Source: Gaeumannomyces sp. JS-464
Taxonomy: Eukaryota; Ascomycota; Sordariomycetes; Magnaporthales; Magnaporthaceae
NCBI GenBank assembly: GCA_002197995.1
Contig: NGZR01000002.1
Location: 2,232,001-2,296,000 of the forward strand
Reading direction: 5' to 3'
Length of the DNA: 64,000 bases
Below the pieces are notes generated by a model that was given only the letters and a program-made list of their open reading frames with translations, was not told the origin of the DNA and did no database searches. Shown in pieces: positions 35,509 to 46,522 of this stretch (position 1 is its first letter; each line of letters begins with the position of its first letter). The position numbers and the translations under genes were made by a program.

Positions 35509-36139
35509 GCCGACGCGTCCCTTCTGTCCGGGTCCGCTAAAGGAGTGCTCACCGATGGGAGGTGCGGGTTGGGATCTCTGGCGCTCGGAGTTTGTGGATC
35601 TGTGATTTTCTGCACTTCATATTTATTTGTGTTCAGTTTGGGCCGTTGTGGGCGAGGTCGTTAGGTATTGTTAGGAACACGAGTAGCGCGCTCCCTGGAC
35701 GGCGACAATGAAATAACCAGAGAATGCAGCGAGCCACCAGAACCAGGGGCACCTGGGTACCTATCAAAAGAGGGGTTCCGCCATTGTTACCAGCGAACGA
35801 GGCCTGATAAATGTGGTGTCCCTGGATGCACCCCGGTGGCGCAGTTTAGGCAAGCAACATTGACCTGCAGTTGGGCTTACCCCGCACGTTTCCTGCTTCC
35901 TCGACTTTGAAAGCCAGCGAGTGCTTGTGTCCTCTCGATCCCCGCCCTCGCCGCCTTCTCATCAAACCCCGGGCAGACCCCATCGACGGCAAATGCCCGG
36001 GCCCATCATTCACGTCTATCTTCGGAGCTGAGACGAGATCCAGTGTGCCCGCACCGGGAGCTGCCATCGGCAAAGACAAACAACACGGACGACCTCGAGC
36101 GGCCTGTCCTCTCCCGACGTCAGGTCAAGCCAGCTCTTG
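35509..36139. other. Intergenic region
   Basis: No gene is supported in these 630 bases. They separate the HExxH gene from the HET gene on the same strand and presumably hold the terminator of the first and the promoter of the second. Confidence 0.4.
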
Positions 36140-38261
36140 ATGGCGGAGCGACCGAGCATGCCGGCTTTGGCGCCGCAGGAGATAATCCGGCACGAGCCGA
36201 ATTGCGACAAAAGCGGAGAGTACCCCTTCATAGACCTCGAAGACGGATTCGCGAGGTGTCCGGGTTGAGACGCAATCTTTTTCTACGACGACGCCCCCGT
36301 GGCGCCTTCCGTTGCCCCTTTGTCCTCACCGCTCAGTCCTGGCCAAGGCCAGGCTGGCCCGGTTCGATCCGGTACATCCGGTGCCGGCCACTACATGGAC
36401 GACATGGGCGTCGTGGGCGATGTGGACGATGTGGACGACACGGACGACGAATCAACTTCCTCGCCAGCTATTGCAGACTGCGAAACATCATGTGCTCAGT
36501 GGGCGAACTTGGACATACCCAAACAAATGCATCCTTGTACCTGGGAACCGAAATGTCAAGCATGCGACACCATCCAGCGAATTCTTGGGGACAGGGAGCA
36601 CCCGCCCTTGCTAAAACCGGAAGTTTATACTCTTTTGTATCACAAGGCTCGTATGCTGGCCCTTATACCTCAGTTTGGAGCGGAATATGTCCTGTGCGCC
36701 ACCGAAGGTAATTCTACAAGGCTTTGTGACCATTCCCGATCAAATTTAGCGGGAAGGTCATGTTTCTAACGGTAAAATTGCAGGCACGCCGAACCCATGG
36801 AACCTGAAGGGACCTTATCCGTGGGGCATACACTCAGCCGCCAGCGTGAAGAGCCGTGTTGGTCGTTGGCTGAATGAATGCACTACTCGACACGCCAGGT
36901 GCCGCCTGCCCCTTACCGATCCAGTTCTTCCCACAAGAGTGATCAAGCTAGGTCCCGAGGCCTCGAGGGTGGTTTCCCTGTGGGAAACTAAGGGCAGTAC
37001 AGGCCGCTATATATGCCTCAGCTACTGTTGGGGAAAAGGCAACTTCGTCAAAACCACCCAGAACACCTTGGAGAGACACTTGGGGGGCATCGAGCAAGGC
37101 GCATTGCCAAGAACATTCCAGCACGCCATTGAGATAGCTCGGGAATTGGACGTGCAATATGTCTGGATCGATGCGCTCTGCATCATCCAAGACGAGGAAA
37201 ATCACGATGACTGGAAGTGGGAATCATCCCGGATGGCTGACGTTTACCGCAACTCATACCTCACCTTGGCCGTCACTTGGGCCGACTCGGTTGATGGCGG
37301 CTGCTTTCCGTCCAGGCAGAGCGCCGTGATAGGGCCTGTGGTGGTGCAAGAAGTGCCGCACTTTCCTCACAATATGGATGAAGATAATCTGGAACTGATT
37401 GCCTTCCCTCTACTCAAGCGAGCGTGGGCCTATCAAGAACGCATGTTGGCACCGCGGGTCCTTCACATCGGCACCCAGGAGCTCTTGTGGGACTGCCGTG
37501 AGCGCCGCAGATGCGAGTGCGGGCGGGCAGGCCATCTCATCGACCAGGTGGAGAAGCGTACCTTTCACGAAATCACCAACAATCCTCCGTCGTGGGAAAA
37601 CAAAACTCCCCCAATGGTTTATCGCCAAATGGTAATCGAATACTCGGCACTGAAAACGTCATTCGCCACAGATAGGTTGCCTGCATTATCCGGCCTGGCC
37701 GAGGAGTTTAAGCGCGCGATAACCGGGACATACCTGGCTGGCCTGTGGAAAGAAACACTGGTGGCTGACATGTGCTGGGATATATCGGAGCCCTCGGTGC
37801 CGTCTGCTCGGATTCCTTGGAGGGCGCCGAGTTGGTCTTGGGCATCGGTCGACGGGAAGGTCCGGTACGACCAATCGCTTTATTGCCGTGCAGTCGACCA
37901 CCACGTAGAGCACGCCGAGGTGAAAGAAGCCCAATGTACCCCGGCAGACGCCACGAGCACCGGACAAGTCAAAAGCGGTTTCGCTAGGATCGAGTGTTCC
38001 CTTTGCCCTGCTTCTGTGAAGGGCGCTATGATTCATACTGATTGTCTAAAGCTATTTTGGTATCCTGATCAGACAGAAGAGACGGAACCAGACGGGAGTT
38101 ATTTTTTCATACCAATGGTTACGGCGGGGCGGACTTTGAACGGTCTCGTTGTCAAGTTTACCGGCCGGGACGCGACGGAGGTGAGACGGCTGGCGCTGGC
38201 GAACACTTACAAAGCTTCAAGGCTGCCTACGGGTGAGAAGAAAATTGTTGTAATTGTGTAA
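36140..38261 (+). CDS. HET-domain (heterokaryon incompatibility) protein
   Basis: Canonical HET domain with the three signature blocks: YICLSYCWGKGNFVKT, VQYVWIDALCIIQDEENHDD, and LLKRAWAYQERMLAPRVLHI followed by GTQELLWDC. HET proteins mediate allorecognition and programmed cell death after fusion of unlike strains. An intron at 36708-36783 joins CATEG to TPNPWNLKGPYPW. From 36299 the frame is open for 627 codons. Upstream, ATG at 36140 reads in the same frame through a Cys-containing segment (HEPNCDKSGEYPF, FARCPG) and is interrupted by one TGA at 36266-36268. That segment looks coding, so the native protein is either 681 aa with a nonsense mutation at codon 43 or starts downstream. No indels are needed, unlike genes further left. 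Confidence 0.88.
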
Positions 38262-39544
38262 GTAGGTATTTATCTAACCATTCTATTCCATGCAATATTT
38301 ATGCTAGAAGAGGACTCCCAGAAGGATTTGCGGTCACGGCTGCGCCGCCAGTAATATGAACTCGGATGTCTAGCTTACCGCGCCACCCAGAAAGAGGAAA
38401 AACATTCGTACTGAAACATAATCGAACAGTTGTTGATATGAGCGACAAATACCGTCTCTTGTACTTGACCTTCCCTACACCTACCTCCACATCTACAACA
38501 CCCGGGCAGTTGGCCCAAATACGTGTTGCTTTTGATTTGAGGCTGCGATTCCCTGTGGATCCTGCTGGCCACCCTCCGTTGGCAAGCTTCTAGACACTAA
38601 GGGGCTCTGGAAGCAGTCTGGAAACAAAAAGTGAGTAAATTGGTGGGATTGGTGGGGATAAATGCGAGGGAAATGCTAAGATTGAGGCGGTGCATTATCA
38701 AATATATCCAAGGAGCGAGACAAAACTCTATTTCGTCACGATCAACGCGACTGATGTGAAGGCTATGTAGCTAAGGCAATGGCTAATTATATGCAGACTC
38801 AAGTACAAACTAGCTAGAGAAAACAAAGTTGAAACGGACACAAAATCCAAGATGCTGAGATTTAAGTCCTTTTTCTCAAAGCTCCGACCGAAATCGCACC
38901 CGGTACTCGAGCGAGGAGTATGCACCATCCAGTTCTTCATAGCGGCGGCCTTTAAGGTTGATGAAGTGATGCGCCCCCATCTGACCGTCCAGCGTCCAGG
39001 GTAAGACGTGAGAATCTAGGAAATCGGCACTTCGCCTCCCGCCTTCTAAACCCGCTTCCTTACGCTTGTTTTAAACAGCAAGCGGCGATTCTATGTTCTT
39101 CTCAGTGGGCGGCACCGCCCTCGTTGTGGACAGCAGTTATGCTGGCGATAAGGGCGCAGAGGGCTCGACGGCGTTGTCCGAGTCGTGAGGTTAGATACAG
39201 GGGATGAAGCCCCAGGTGTGAAAACTCTTGCTTGGTGCCGGCTCAAGCGGGCTGCGATCCTCGACAGAGACGACGCCCTTGCCGGCCAACGTAACAGGGG
39301 CGGCCAATGCTATGGTGGCAAGACGGTGGCGCGGGCCTTCATCTCAGGCAATTGGAGCGTCCGGGAGGACTTTGATGCTGAGGAGGCTATGTGGTGTTAT
39401 CAGGGACTGGTGGAAAGCGGTTGATAGATTTGCTGTGTGTGCTGCGAGGAATAATTATTGAGGGAAATGCTGGCGTGGCTAAGTGTGACGATGGAGCGGG
39501 AGGATGCAGCCAAAGGAACAAGGGCCGGGTCGTGTTTAATTATA
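38262..39544. other. Intergenic region next to the transposon island
   Basis: No gene is supported in 1.28 kb. Short open frames in all directions lack domains. Base composition drifts toward AT near the right end, where the Fot1-like element begins. Confidence 0.4.
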
Positions 39545-39546
39545 TA

Positions 39547-39692
39547 AGTCAGAGCACCCCCTGTTGGACCACCCCCCACTGTTGGGCCACCTTTTCCCAT
39601 ATAAACGCGCTGTTTTTACAACGCAATTAAAAATTGAATAAAAATCGGAAAAATGAAAATGCTATATCATTTAATAGGCAAAAAGAAGGGCT
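39547..39692 (+). repeat. Left terminal inverted repeat of the Fot1-like element
   Basis: Matches the reverse complement of 41860-42012 with scattered transitions and one short indel, including shared blocks CCCATATAAACGCGCT, TACAACGCAATTAAAAAT and GCTATATCA-TTAATAGG. Confidence 0.8.
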
Positions 39693-40615
39693 ATTTAAAT
39701 ATATTAACATTTTTTAAAAATGATTTATATAACAAGTAAAGCTTTAATTTAAAAAATTCCCCTATAAAATATATATATAAAAAAAAGTTAAAATAATTTC
39801 ATAAATAATTAATAAATTTTAACGGGATAATTTTTAAATTATTATTAATATTAAAATATTTATTATATTATTATTTATTTATACTACCGTTATGTTTATA
39901 TAAACCTCGGTGTTTTTGCTAGTTCTATATAAGGGGAAACCTTGGTACAGTTAAATGTCCTAGGCGAAAACCCTCCGTTTGCTAACAAGCTTTCGCTATT
40001 TTGTTCTTTTTCGCTCCAGCCCTTTTACTTGCTCTTTTACACAACTGCTTTTTTACGTTTTCGGCATCGGCAAACGTATTATATGTGGCCCTGCGCGGGC
40101 GCGTTTATACACGCTTTACCGATATTATGCTTATTGGCGATTATTCGGGTTTTTTGTTTCCTTTATTTTGTTTTTTCGTCGTTATATGCCTGCCATTTGT
40201 CCCAAAAGGCAATCTTCTGCGTGCACGTAAACTAGCCCTTATCGATTAGGTTCCGGAGCGGTGCGCCGTCCCGAAGGACCAGTTTGGTCGGCCTCGTACT
40301 TATTCCTTTACTTATTTTTTCCCACGTGCATTCCCAGTTTGGACCTCCTATGCACGGTTCGAAAAAGCGACCTCGTGTATTGCAAGCTAAACGAATGGCG
40401 CAAACGGTCCAATACCGTAGCGAAATAAAAGTAAAGCTCGTGCTCGTTATTTTGCGTTTATTTTTCGTGCTTAGTTTTTTTATAAGGTTGCTTTGGCTAT
40501 ATTTATAGCTTTTTTGCGTTTTTACACGTGTTTAAAGCACGTGATAAGGTTGCTATTAATCGCGTTTTTCCGGTAAAGCGGGGGTTTTTTAATTCGAAAA
40601 ACAAAAAGTCTTTTA

Positions 40616-40689
40616 TGCTTTTAGCGGAAGTCGAACCCGCGATTTTCGAAAAGGTTCGCCCGGTGTTAAACTACTGCATTACGAAAGCA
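40616..40689 (-). other. tRNA-like sequence, unit 1 (more mutated copy)
   Basis: A 74-nt match to the copy at 41451-41524, with further C-to-T/G-to-A changes (acceptor TGCTTTC instead of TGCCCTC). The B box GGTTCGACTTCC is partly lost. An oligo-T run follows on the minus strand. It is a RIP-damaged pseudogene of the tRNA-like module. Confidence 0.55.
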
Positions 40690-41450
40690 TTTATTATATT
40701 ATTATTTATTTATTTATACTACCGTTATATTTGTATAAACCTCGGTGCTTTTGCTAGTTTTATATAAAGGGAAACCTTGGTATAATTAAATGTTTTAAGC
40801 GAAAACCTTTCGTTTGTTAACAAGCTTTCGCTATTTTATTTTTTTTCGCTTTAGCCTTTATATTTGCTCCTTTACACGACTGCTTTTTTACGTTTTCGGT
40901 ATCGGCAAACGTATTATATATGGTTTTGCGCGGGCGCGTTTATATACGCTTTACCGATATTATGCTTATTAACGATTGTTCGGGTTTTTTATTTCCCTTA
41001 TTTTGTTTTTTCGTCGCTATGTGCCTGCCATTTATCCCAAAAGGCAATTTCCTACGTGCACGTAAGCTAGCCCTTATCGATTAGGTTTCGGAACGGTGCG
41101 CCGTCCCGGGGGACTAATCCGGTCGGCCTTATGCTTGTTCCTTTACTTATTTTTTCCCACGTGCATTCCCAGTTTAAACCTTTTATGCACGGTTTGGGAG
41201 AGCGACCTCGTGTATTGCAAGCCAAACGAGTGGCGCAAGCGGTCCGGTACCGTGGCGAAATAAAAGTAAAGCTCGTGCTCGTTATTTTGCGTTTATTCCT
41301 CGTGCTTGGTTTTTTTATGGGGTTGCTTTGGCTATATTTGTGGCTTTTTTGCGTTTTTGCACGTGTTTAAAACACGTGATAAGGTTGCTGTTAATCGCGT
41401 TTTTCCGGTAAGGCGGGGGTTTTTTAATTCGAAAAATAAAAAGTCCTTTG

Positions 41451-41524
41451 TGCTTTCGGCGGGAGTCGAACCCGCGACTTTCGAAAAGGTCCGCCCGGTG
41501 TTAAACCATTGCACTACGAGGGCA
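41451..41524 (-). other. tRNA-like sequence, unit 2, with A box, B box and Pol III-type terminator
   Basis: On the minus strand, a 74-nt module has the A-box region TAGTGCAATGGTTTAAC, a perfect 5-bp T stem (GCGGG/CCCGC) around TTCGACT, and an acceptor stem whose two mismatches (C opposite A) would pair if A were restored to G. TTTTT follows soon after. The anticodon arm does not fold cleanly, so no amino acid is assigned (TTC is one reading). It could be the promoter head of a SINE-like unit that inserted in the transposon and then duplicated. Confidence 0.55.
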
Positions 41525-41859
41525 TTTATTATATTAAAAAATTAAATTTGCATAATTTTTTTTAAATTTTGTATTTTAAAAAGTTGTTTTTACTGTGTAA
41601 TACATTGTGTAATATATTAATATTTGCATAAATATACGTATTAAGTAATATACAAATTAATTTTATAAAAATTTCGATTTTTTTATATATATTGCAATTT
41701 ATTGCGTATTATTTGCATATATAAATAAAAAGTTATTAAATGTTTTTAAATGTTATAAAATGCATATAATTTGTTAACAAACACTAACATTTTATTTTAA
41801 CAGTAATTTATAAATTATGTATTTAAATATACCATATATAATATATATCATTTAATAGC

Positions 41860-42012
41860 CCTTTTTTTGGCCTATTAATTGATATAGCATTTGTATTTTT
41901 TCGACTTTTATTCGATTTTTAATTGCGTTGTAAAAATAGTGAAAAATAGCGCGTTTATATGGGAAAAGGGTGGCCCAACAGTGGGGGTGGTCCAACAGGG
42001 GGTGCTTTAACT
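41860..42012 (-). repeat. Right terminal inverted repeat of the Fot1-like element
   Basis: Inverted partner of 39547-39692, ending in AACT next to a TA duplication. Confidence 0.8.
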
Positions 42013-42014
42013 TA

Positions 42015-42425
42015 CGGGGATCTTTGTTTAATAAATGATTACTATTGCCATTTGTTTTTTTGTGGCTTTCCTTTTTTAAATACAAAACCTGGCTGTTTTA
42101 TGCGCTGCTTGCAGCTTCGGCCATTGTTTTCGGACGAATTTAGGCTGGACTTTTCTGCTCCCCTTTCAATGTCACAACAAACAGTCCTTAAGTAGTGCCT
42201 GGATTAACCTTTAACCGACCGATTAAGCCACCGACTAAGCCACGTGGGGCGGCGCCGCCTTTTCGAAAATTCACACTATTAAATCACTAAAACTATGCGA
42301 AATCCCGATAAACGAAAGAAAACTACGGGAATGAGGAAGCGATGACAGTTATGGTTATTGTGGCACATTATTTATAAAAGCGAAGGAAAAAGTGAACAAT
42401 ACTAGGTCCGATAATAAATGGAAAT
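42015..42425. other. Spacer between two transposons
   Basis: 411 bases of moderately AT-rich DNA with no gene, between the TA duplication of the Fot1-like element and the TAA duplication of the PIF/Harbinger element. It may be older repeat DNA. Confidence 0.35.
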
Positions 42426-42839
42426 TAAAGGCGTGTTCGCCTTAACGACTGTTTTTTGTTTTTTACATACTATTTTTGCCAACAACTGGAGAAACCGTTT
42501 GTGGACCCGAGGCCCCCCGGCTTCGCCCCATATAAAACCCCTAGTAAAAATAGGATTTGGCCCGCCAAAAGTACCATTTTGGCCAGGCCAACGAGTCGGT
42601 CGGATGGAAGCCCTGTAAGCCACGTGTGGCTTTTAATTTGCAAAGGCTTGGGAGGGTTTAAAAGGGCCAAAAAGAGGATAGGCCGGCCGGCCGGCCCACG
42701 GGTTAAATAAAGGAAGGGATTTAAATTACGGCGGTAATAAGGGCTTAAAATAAACTCGATTATTTTGGCTTTAATTTTTGGCCGTTTAGTATAGCAAATA
42801 TACCGTTTAACTCGCCTTTTTTTGCTTTATTTTATAGAT

Positions 42840-43890
42840 ACCTCCCCAGCCGCCTCCCGGGCCTTATTCCGGCGCAAAGCCCGTCAATTATTCCTTTTTT
42901 ATATGCAAGCCGCCATGGCCACCTGCATTTCTGGGTTTTTAAGCGGAGGCCTACGGACCGTGCATACGATAGCATTTTCCGGCGACACCCTTTTCCAGTA
43001 CTGGCAACGGCCCGAGGCCGCCCGGGCCTTCCGGGAGCTCTTTCGGGTTATTTAAAGCACTTTTTTAGGCTTTTGCGACTGGCTAATCACGCATACGGGT
43101 TTTTCGGGGTTAAAACTAATCTTTATGCGCGAGAAAGTGGCCTGTTTTTTATATATCTGTAGGTAAGGTGTTTTTTTCGAATGGCGGCCCATTTTTTTGG
43201 CCATAGCCTTTTTACGGTGCACCGGTACTTTTACGAGGTGCTGCAAGCTATAATCGCTTTTAACGCCGCGTTTATAACGTTGCCGGAAGATATCCAACGT
43301 CCGGTGGCCCGATTTTAGGCGATAGGAGGTCCGGGAGGCTTTTGCTGGGTGCCTGGGAGCCATCGACGGGACCTAATTAACGCTAAAGTTAGCGCGGCGA
43401 AGGGGATCGCTTAAAGAAATCGGAAGGGCCAACGGCACAAAACGTCCTGGCGGCCGTAAATTACGGCGGGCGGTTCGTTTTCGTTATGGCTAGCGCCGAA
43501 AGCTCGATATACGACTTTTTGTTGCTTAGGAAGGCTTAGCAGGCCGGATTTCGCATTTTAAAAGGTTATTTTTACTTTGGAAATGCCGGCTTTTTCCAAA
43601 GCACCGGGGTAATAACCCCGTTTATAGCGACGAAATATTACCTTTAAAAATAAAGCTTAGCCCGGCCGGAAACCCCCGCCGAGCTTTTTAACCTGCATTA
43701 TGCAAAAATGCGCGTGGTTATCGAAAGGACTTTCGGTAATTTTAAAAGCCGCTGGAGGATTATTAGCACGCCCCCGGTTACGATATCCGCTCGCAAATCG
43801 ATGTCGTGTTAGCCGTTACGGCTTTGCATAACTTCATTTTAAAAAGGGAATTTAAAGCATTGTTAGCATTAAATCCTAGTCCCGAATAAG
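42840..43890 (+). pseudogene. Decayed PIF/Harbinger DDE transposase
   Basis: Conserved blocks remain in shifting frames with many stops: LFTVHRYFYEVLQAIIAFNA then FITLPEDIQRP; CLGAIDGT (first catalytic Asp); NVLAAVNYGGRFVFVMASAE; GYFYFGNAGFFQSTGVITPF, where the second catalytic Asp (usually D-AG) has become Asn; LFNLHYAKMRVVIERTFGNF (catalytic Glu) and SRWRII; and IDVVLAVTALHNFIL near the end. These match the order of the DDE_Tnp_4 family. The Asp-to-Asn change and TAA/TAG stops are G-to-A or C-to-T transitions. It is inactive. Confidence 0.85.
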
Positions 43891-45065
43891 CTAAAAATAA
43901 AGGAGGAAATGCATTTTAAAAGGCTTACGTTAAAAGGGAAGCTGTAAACGAGGGCAGGAAATGGGCATAACGCAAGCGTTTTGGAATTACTATAGGCTTT
44001 AATAGCTAATAGGTTATAAGCCGATTATTAAGCGTATAAGTTTGGAAAAAGGCATAGTAATTTGCAATCGATTCGTTTCGGTAAGGGCAATTTGGGAAAT
44101 ATCGTGGCTTATTGGTTAAGCATTGGTTTAAATGCAAGTCGGCCGAAAACGGCGACGTGATAATGGCTTTTATAGTAGGGTTTTCGAGGTTTAGCATAGC
44201 GAAAAATGATTAGTTTTATGCATTAAAACTATTAATCGATTGCCCTTACCGAAACGAATCGAATGGTGTACTTTTCGAAAAACGGATAAAAATTAAAATG
44301 GCGGCCGGGGAACGAGTCGGGGTATCGTATTAAATATGCGTAATTATTACCCGTTTAGGTATAAATGCGGCGGCGATTTTTATGCGGTAGGTTTTTTAAG
44401 CCCGGTAAAAATCGCCATTTAAAAGCGGCACCCGTTAAGTTTAGCCATTTAATTTTTAGCTATAATTGCTAATGGTTTTAGCGTTTGCATTTGTTAAAAC
44501 TTAATGCATTTTAATCCCTTTTTTAAGGCGAATCGAATGCCGTAGCTTGCGGCCCGATTAACGCCAATTTCATTTATTTAAATGCGAACGATTGTTTATA
44601 AAAACCTGCCTAATGGTAATTTCCGTAATGCCAGCCTTTTAACCTTAACGATATTAACAAAGCAAAGCTAACAATAACACTCCTTTTTAATTCCGCTAAT
44701 ATAAGCCGTACAATTACGGGAATACCATTATTCGAACCGCTTCGATTACAATTACAGCTTTAGCACGTCGTTTTCCACCATATCCACGATTGTATCCCGA
44801 TATTCGGCGTTAGTTAGCTATTAATAGCTATCCCTCCTCCTTTTTAAACGCCCTAATTAACTTCCGTTTAAAACCGCTTTGCAAGCCTTCCAGGGGTACT
44901 TCCGCAGCTTTTTTACGGTTTGTATCCAAAGCTCCTGCCTTAACCAACGCTTATAAAGCGCCCGGCCGCCTAGGGAAAATCGCGAACTCGAAAGGGAAGA
45001 CCGCGATTTTAAAAAGGTAAACCGCGAATTTAAAAGGGACGAGCCTTAGTTGGATACGGATCCGG
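43891..45065. other. AT-rich interior of the PIF/Harbinger element
   Basis: No recognisable coding remains between the two decayed transposon genes. A 24-base segment near 44060-44095 (GCAATCGATTCGTTTCGGTA and following bases) recurs inverted near 44235-44265, so a short internal palindrome or nested insertion end is present. Confidence 0.4.
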
Positions 45066-45610
45066 CCCGGGCCAACGTTTATGCGGCCTTTAAAAGGCGG
45101 TTTCCTACGTAAAGTTGGGCCTCGGCTACGGTAAGGTGGCTGGTCCTCCGGCCGGGCCGGGCCTCGCGGTTTCCCGTGCCTTGGAGGCGTTGGGCGGCCG
45201 TGACGATATGATCCCTTTTGGCCCAGTTGCCTGCAAAAGCGGCCTCGTGGAAATCCGGGCGGAAAAAAGGCTTCCTTCGCATCCAGCGGGCGCCAGGCCG
45301 GACCGCAAAAAACGATTCCCAGGCTTGCCCGCTAGCGAGGTACAGGCCCGTAACCGGATCGAAGGCAACGCTCGACCGCCTCCCAAAATCTAGCCAGTTT
45401 TTATACTGCCCCTGAAATTGTTGTACTTGTTCCTAACCCTTTTTGACCAGTCGATATCGGGCTACTGATCGGATAGGGTTTTTGCCGCCGTTTTGAGGCA
45501 TTTGGCTTGCCAGTTGGCGATCGCCGGGTTTCGTTTTTTCCCAGCCGGCCGGCCTCCGCGAGGGCTTCGAGGAAGGCTAACAACTAGTCGGCGTCCAGTC
45601 CGTGCGTCGC
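45066..45610 (-). pseudogene. Decayed Myb/SANT-like protein of the PIF/Harbinger element
   Basis: Minus-strand blocks match the Myb/SANT-like protein that accompanies fungal Harbinger transposases: LLAFLEALAEAGRLGKNETR, QFQGQYKNWLDFGRRSSVAF, then DPVTGLYLASGQAWESFF and PGARWMRRKPFFRPDFHEAA. In the family this reads K-KY--F--L---SGWG-D--TG-V-A---AWD, then P-----R-KPFP--D. Several in-frame stops interrupt it. The intact protein would bind the transposon ends together with the transposase. Confidence 0.7.
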
Positions 45611-46522
45611 CGGGCATCCTGGGAGGTCCCTTAAATCGATTGCGAGGCCGTGGCGAGGGAGGAAGCGAGGGAGGAAGCGAGAGAGGGTGCGAAAGAGGGG
45701 GTAGGAGAGGGCGGCAAAGGCGACTCCGGTGCCTCCGAGGCTTCCATGGCCTTAAAGGGATCGGAAAAGCCGTGCAAATTGCCGGCCTCCGGGGCGTTTA
45801 AAGAGATCGCTAGAGTTCCTAGCGTGATCTAGGTGGCCGGGGGATCCTCCAAATCTTCGATAAAGGCTATAGGAGATTGGGGTTGCACAAATACGGCCCG
45901 ATCTTCCTATTCCAGGCGCCGGCGCCGGGTACGGAAGGCGAGGTGGTAGGGCATAACGAGGGTAATGTGAATGGTGTTTTTAGGTCGTTGTTTTCGTTGT
46001 TTTCTATTTAGAATTAGCACCCCAAAGCTATCCCTTTATATACTATAAAAGTGCTTGGCTTCCGGGCTTTCGAACGATATTATTGCCAGCCTTAAAGGCC
46101 TTTTGGATCCTCCAAATTATAACGCTATTCCCATTCGCGTTGACGCGTTGCACGGCCGGCCCGCCCTTATTTTGGGAATAGCTTTTATTTTTTGATTTTT
46201 TTGGGAATAGCTTCTATTTTGATCGTCCGTGCCGTTGCATTCGACGGGTGGACGCCCCCCGGCTGCCGGGGATGTGAATCCACCGGAAAACAGGGCCAAA
46301 GATATATGATCTGCCACAGGGCCACCCCGGCAACCGTCTCCACTTCGAAGAAAACATGCAAAAAACAACAGGGGGGGTTAAAAAACCAAAAACACCGTAC
46401 GGGCGAACACGCCCTAAGTCGCAGCTTCACAGTATTACCCATCACTGTAACTCGGCTGCCCAGACAGAAGATACCCTGGCCCTGTAGTGAGCTGATCAAC
46501 TAGCGTCCTCTGCCACAGTGCA

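Larger units (their letters stand above)
39855..41524. repeat. Two tandem 835-bp units inside the Fot1-like element
   Basis: Unit 1 is 39855-40689 and unit 2 is 40690-41524. Both run from ATTTATACTACCGTTAT near the left edge to a tRNA-like sequence at the right edge, and the offset between matching landmarks (for example CCTCGGTG at 39905 and 40740) is 835. Differences are almost all transitions, with unit 2 carrying more T and A in the first part. ORFs in both units (for example around 40284-40508 and 41131-41370) are parallel only because the DNA is duplicated; they show no domain. Confidence 0.85.
39547..42012. mobile_element. Non-autonomous Fot1/pogo-type DNA transposon with TA target duplication
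   Basis: The ends are inverted copies beginning AGTCAGAGCACCCCCTGTTG (left) and, on the other strand at the right, AGTTAAAGCACCCCC; they are flanked by TA at 39545-39546 and 42013-42014. The terminal start resembles that of fungal Fot1 elements of the pogo branch of Tc1/mariner, which also duplicate TA. The inverted repeats extend about 150 bp with mismatches. No transposase frame is visible: the inside is AT-rich and consists mainly of two tandem 835-bp units. It therefore depended on a transposase elsewhere. Differences between repeat copies are nearly all C/T or G/A, the pattern of RIP. Confidence 0.8.
42429..46413. mobile_element. Degenerate PIF/Harbinger transposon with TAA target duplication
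   Basis: The ends are AGGCGTGTTCGCC (left) and its inverted partner GGCGAACACGCCC (right), with sequence similarity extending inward (CTGTTTTTTGTTTTTTA against TGTTTTTGGTTTTTTAA). TAA flanks it at 42426-42428 and 46414-46416, the 3-bp duplication usual for this superfamily. The 3985-bp interior has the two-gene layout of PIF/Harbinger: a decayed DDE transposase (plus strand) and a decayed Myb/SANT-like protein (minus strand), arranged convergently. Stops and AT enrichment indicate RIP. It cannot be autonomous. Confidence 0.85.

Noticed and set aside
41451..41524. Calling a functional tRNA-Glu gene
   Set aside because: T arm and A box fit, but the anticodon stem fails and the acceptor has two mismatches; the sequence lies within a repeat.
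39942..41545. Parallel ORFs of about 80 codons in the AT-rich repeat
   Set aside because: They recur only because the DNA is duplicated in tandem, are biased to Phe/Leu/Tyr and show no conserved domain.
39547..46413. Mitochondrial DNA insertion as explanation of the AT-rich stretch
   Set aside because: Terminal inverted repeats with TA and TAA duplications and transposase remnants account for it.
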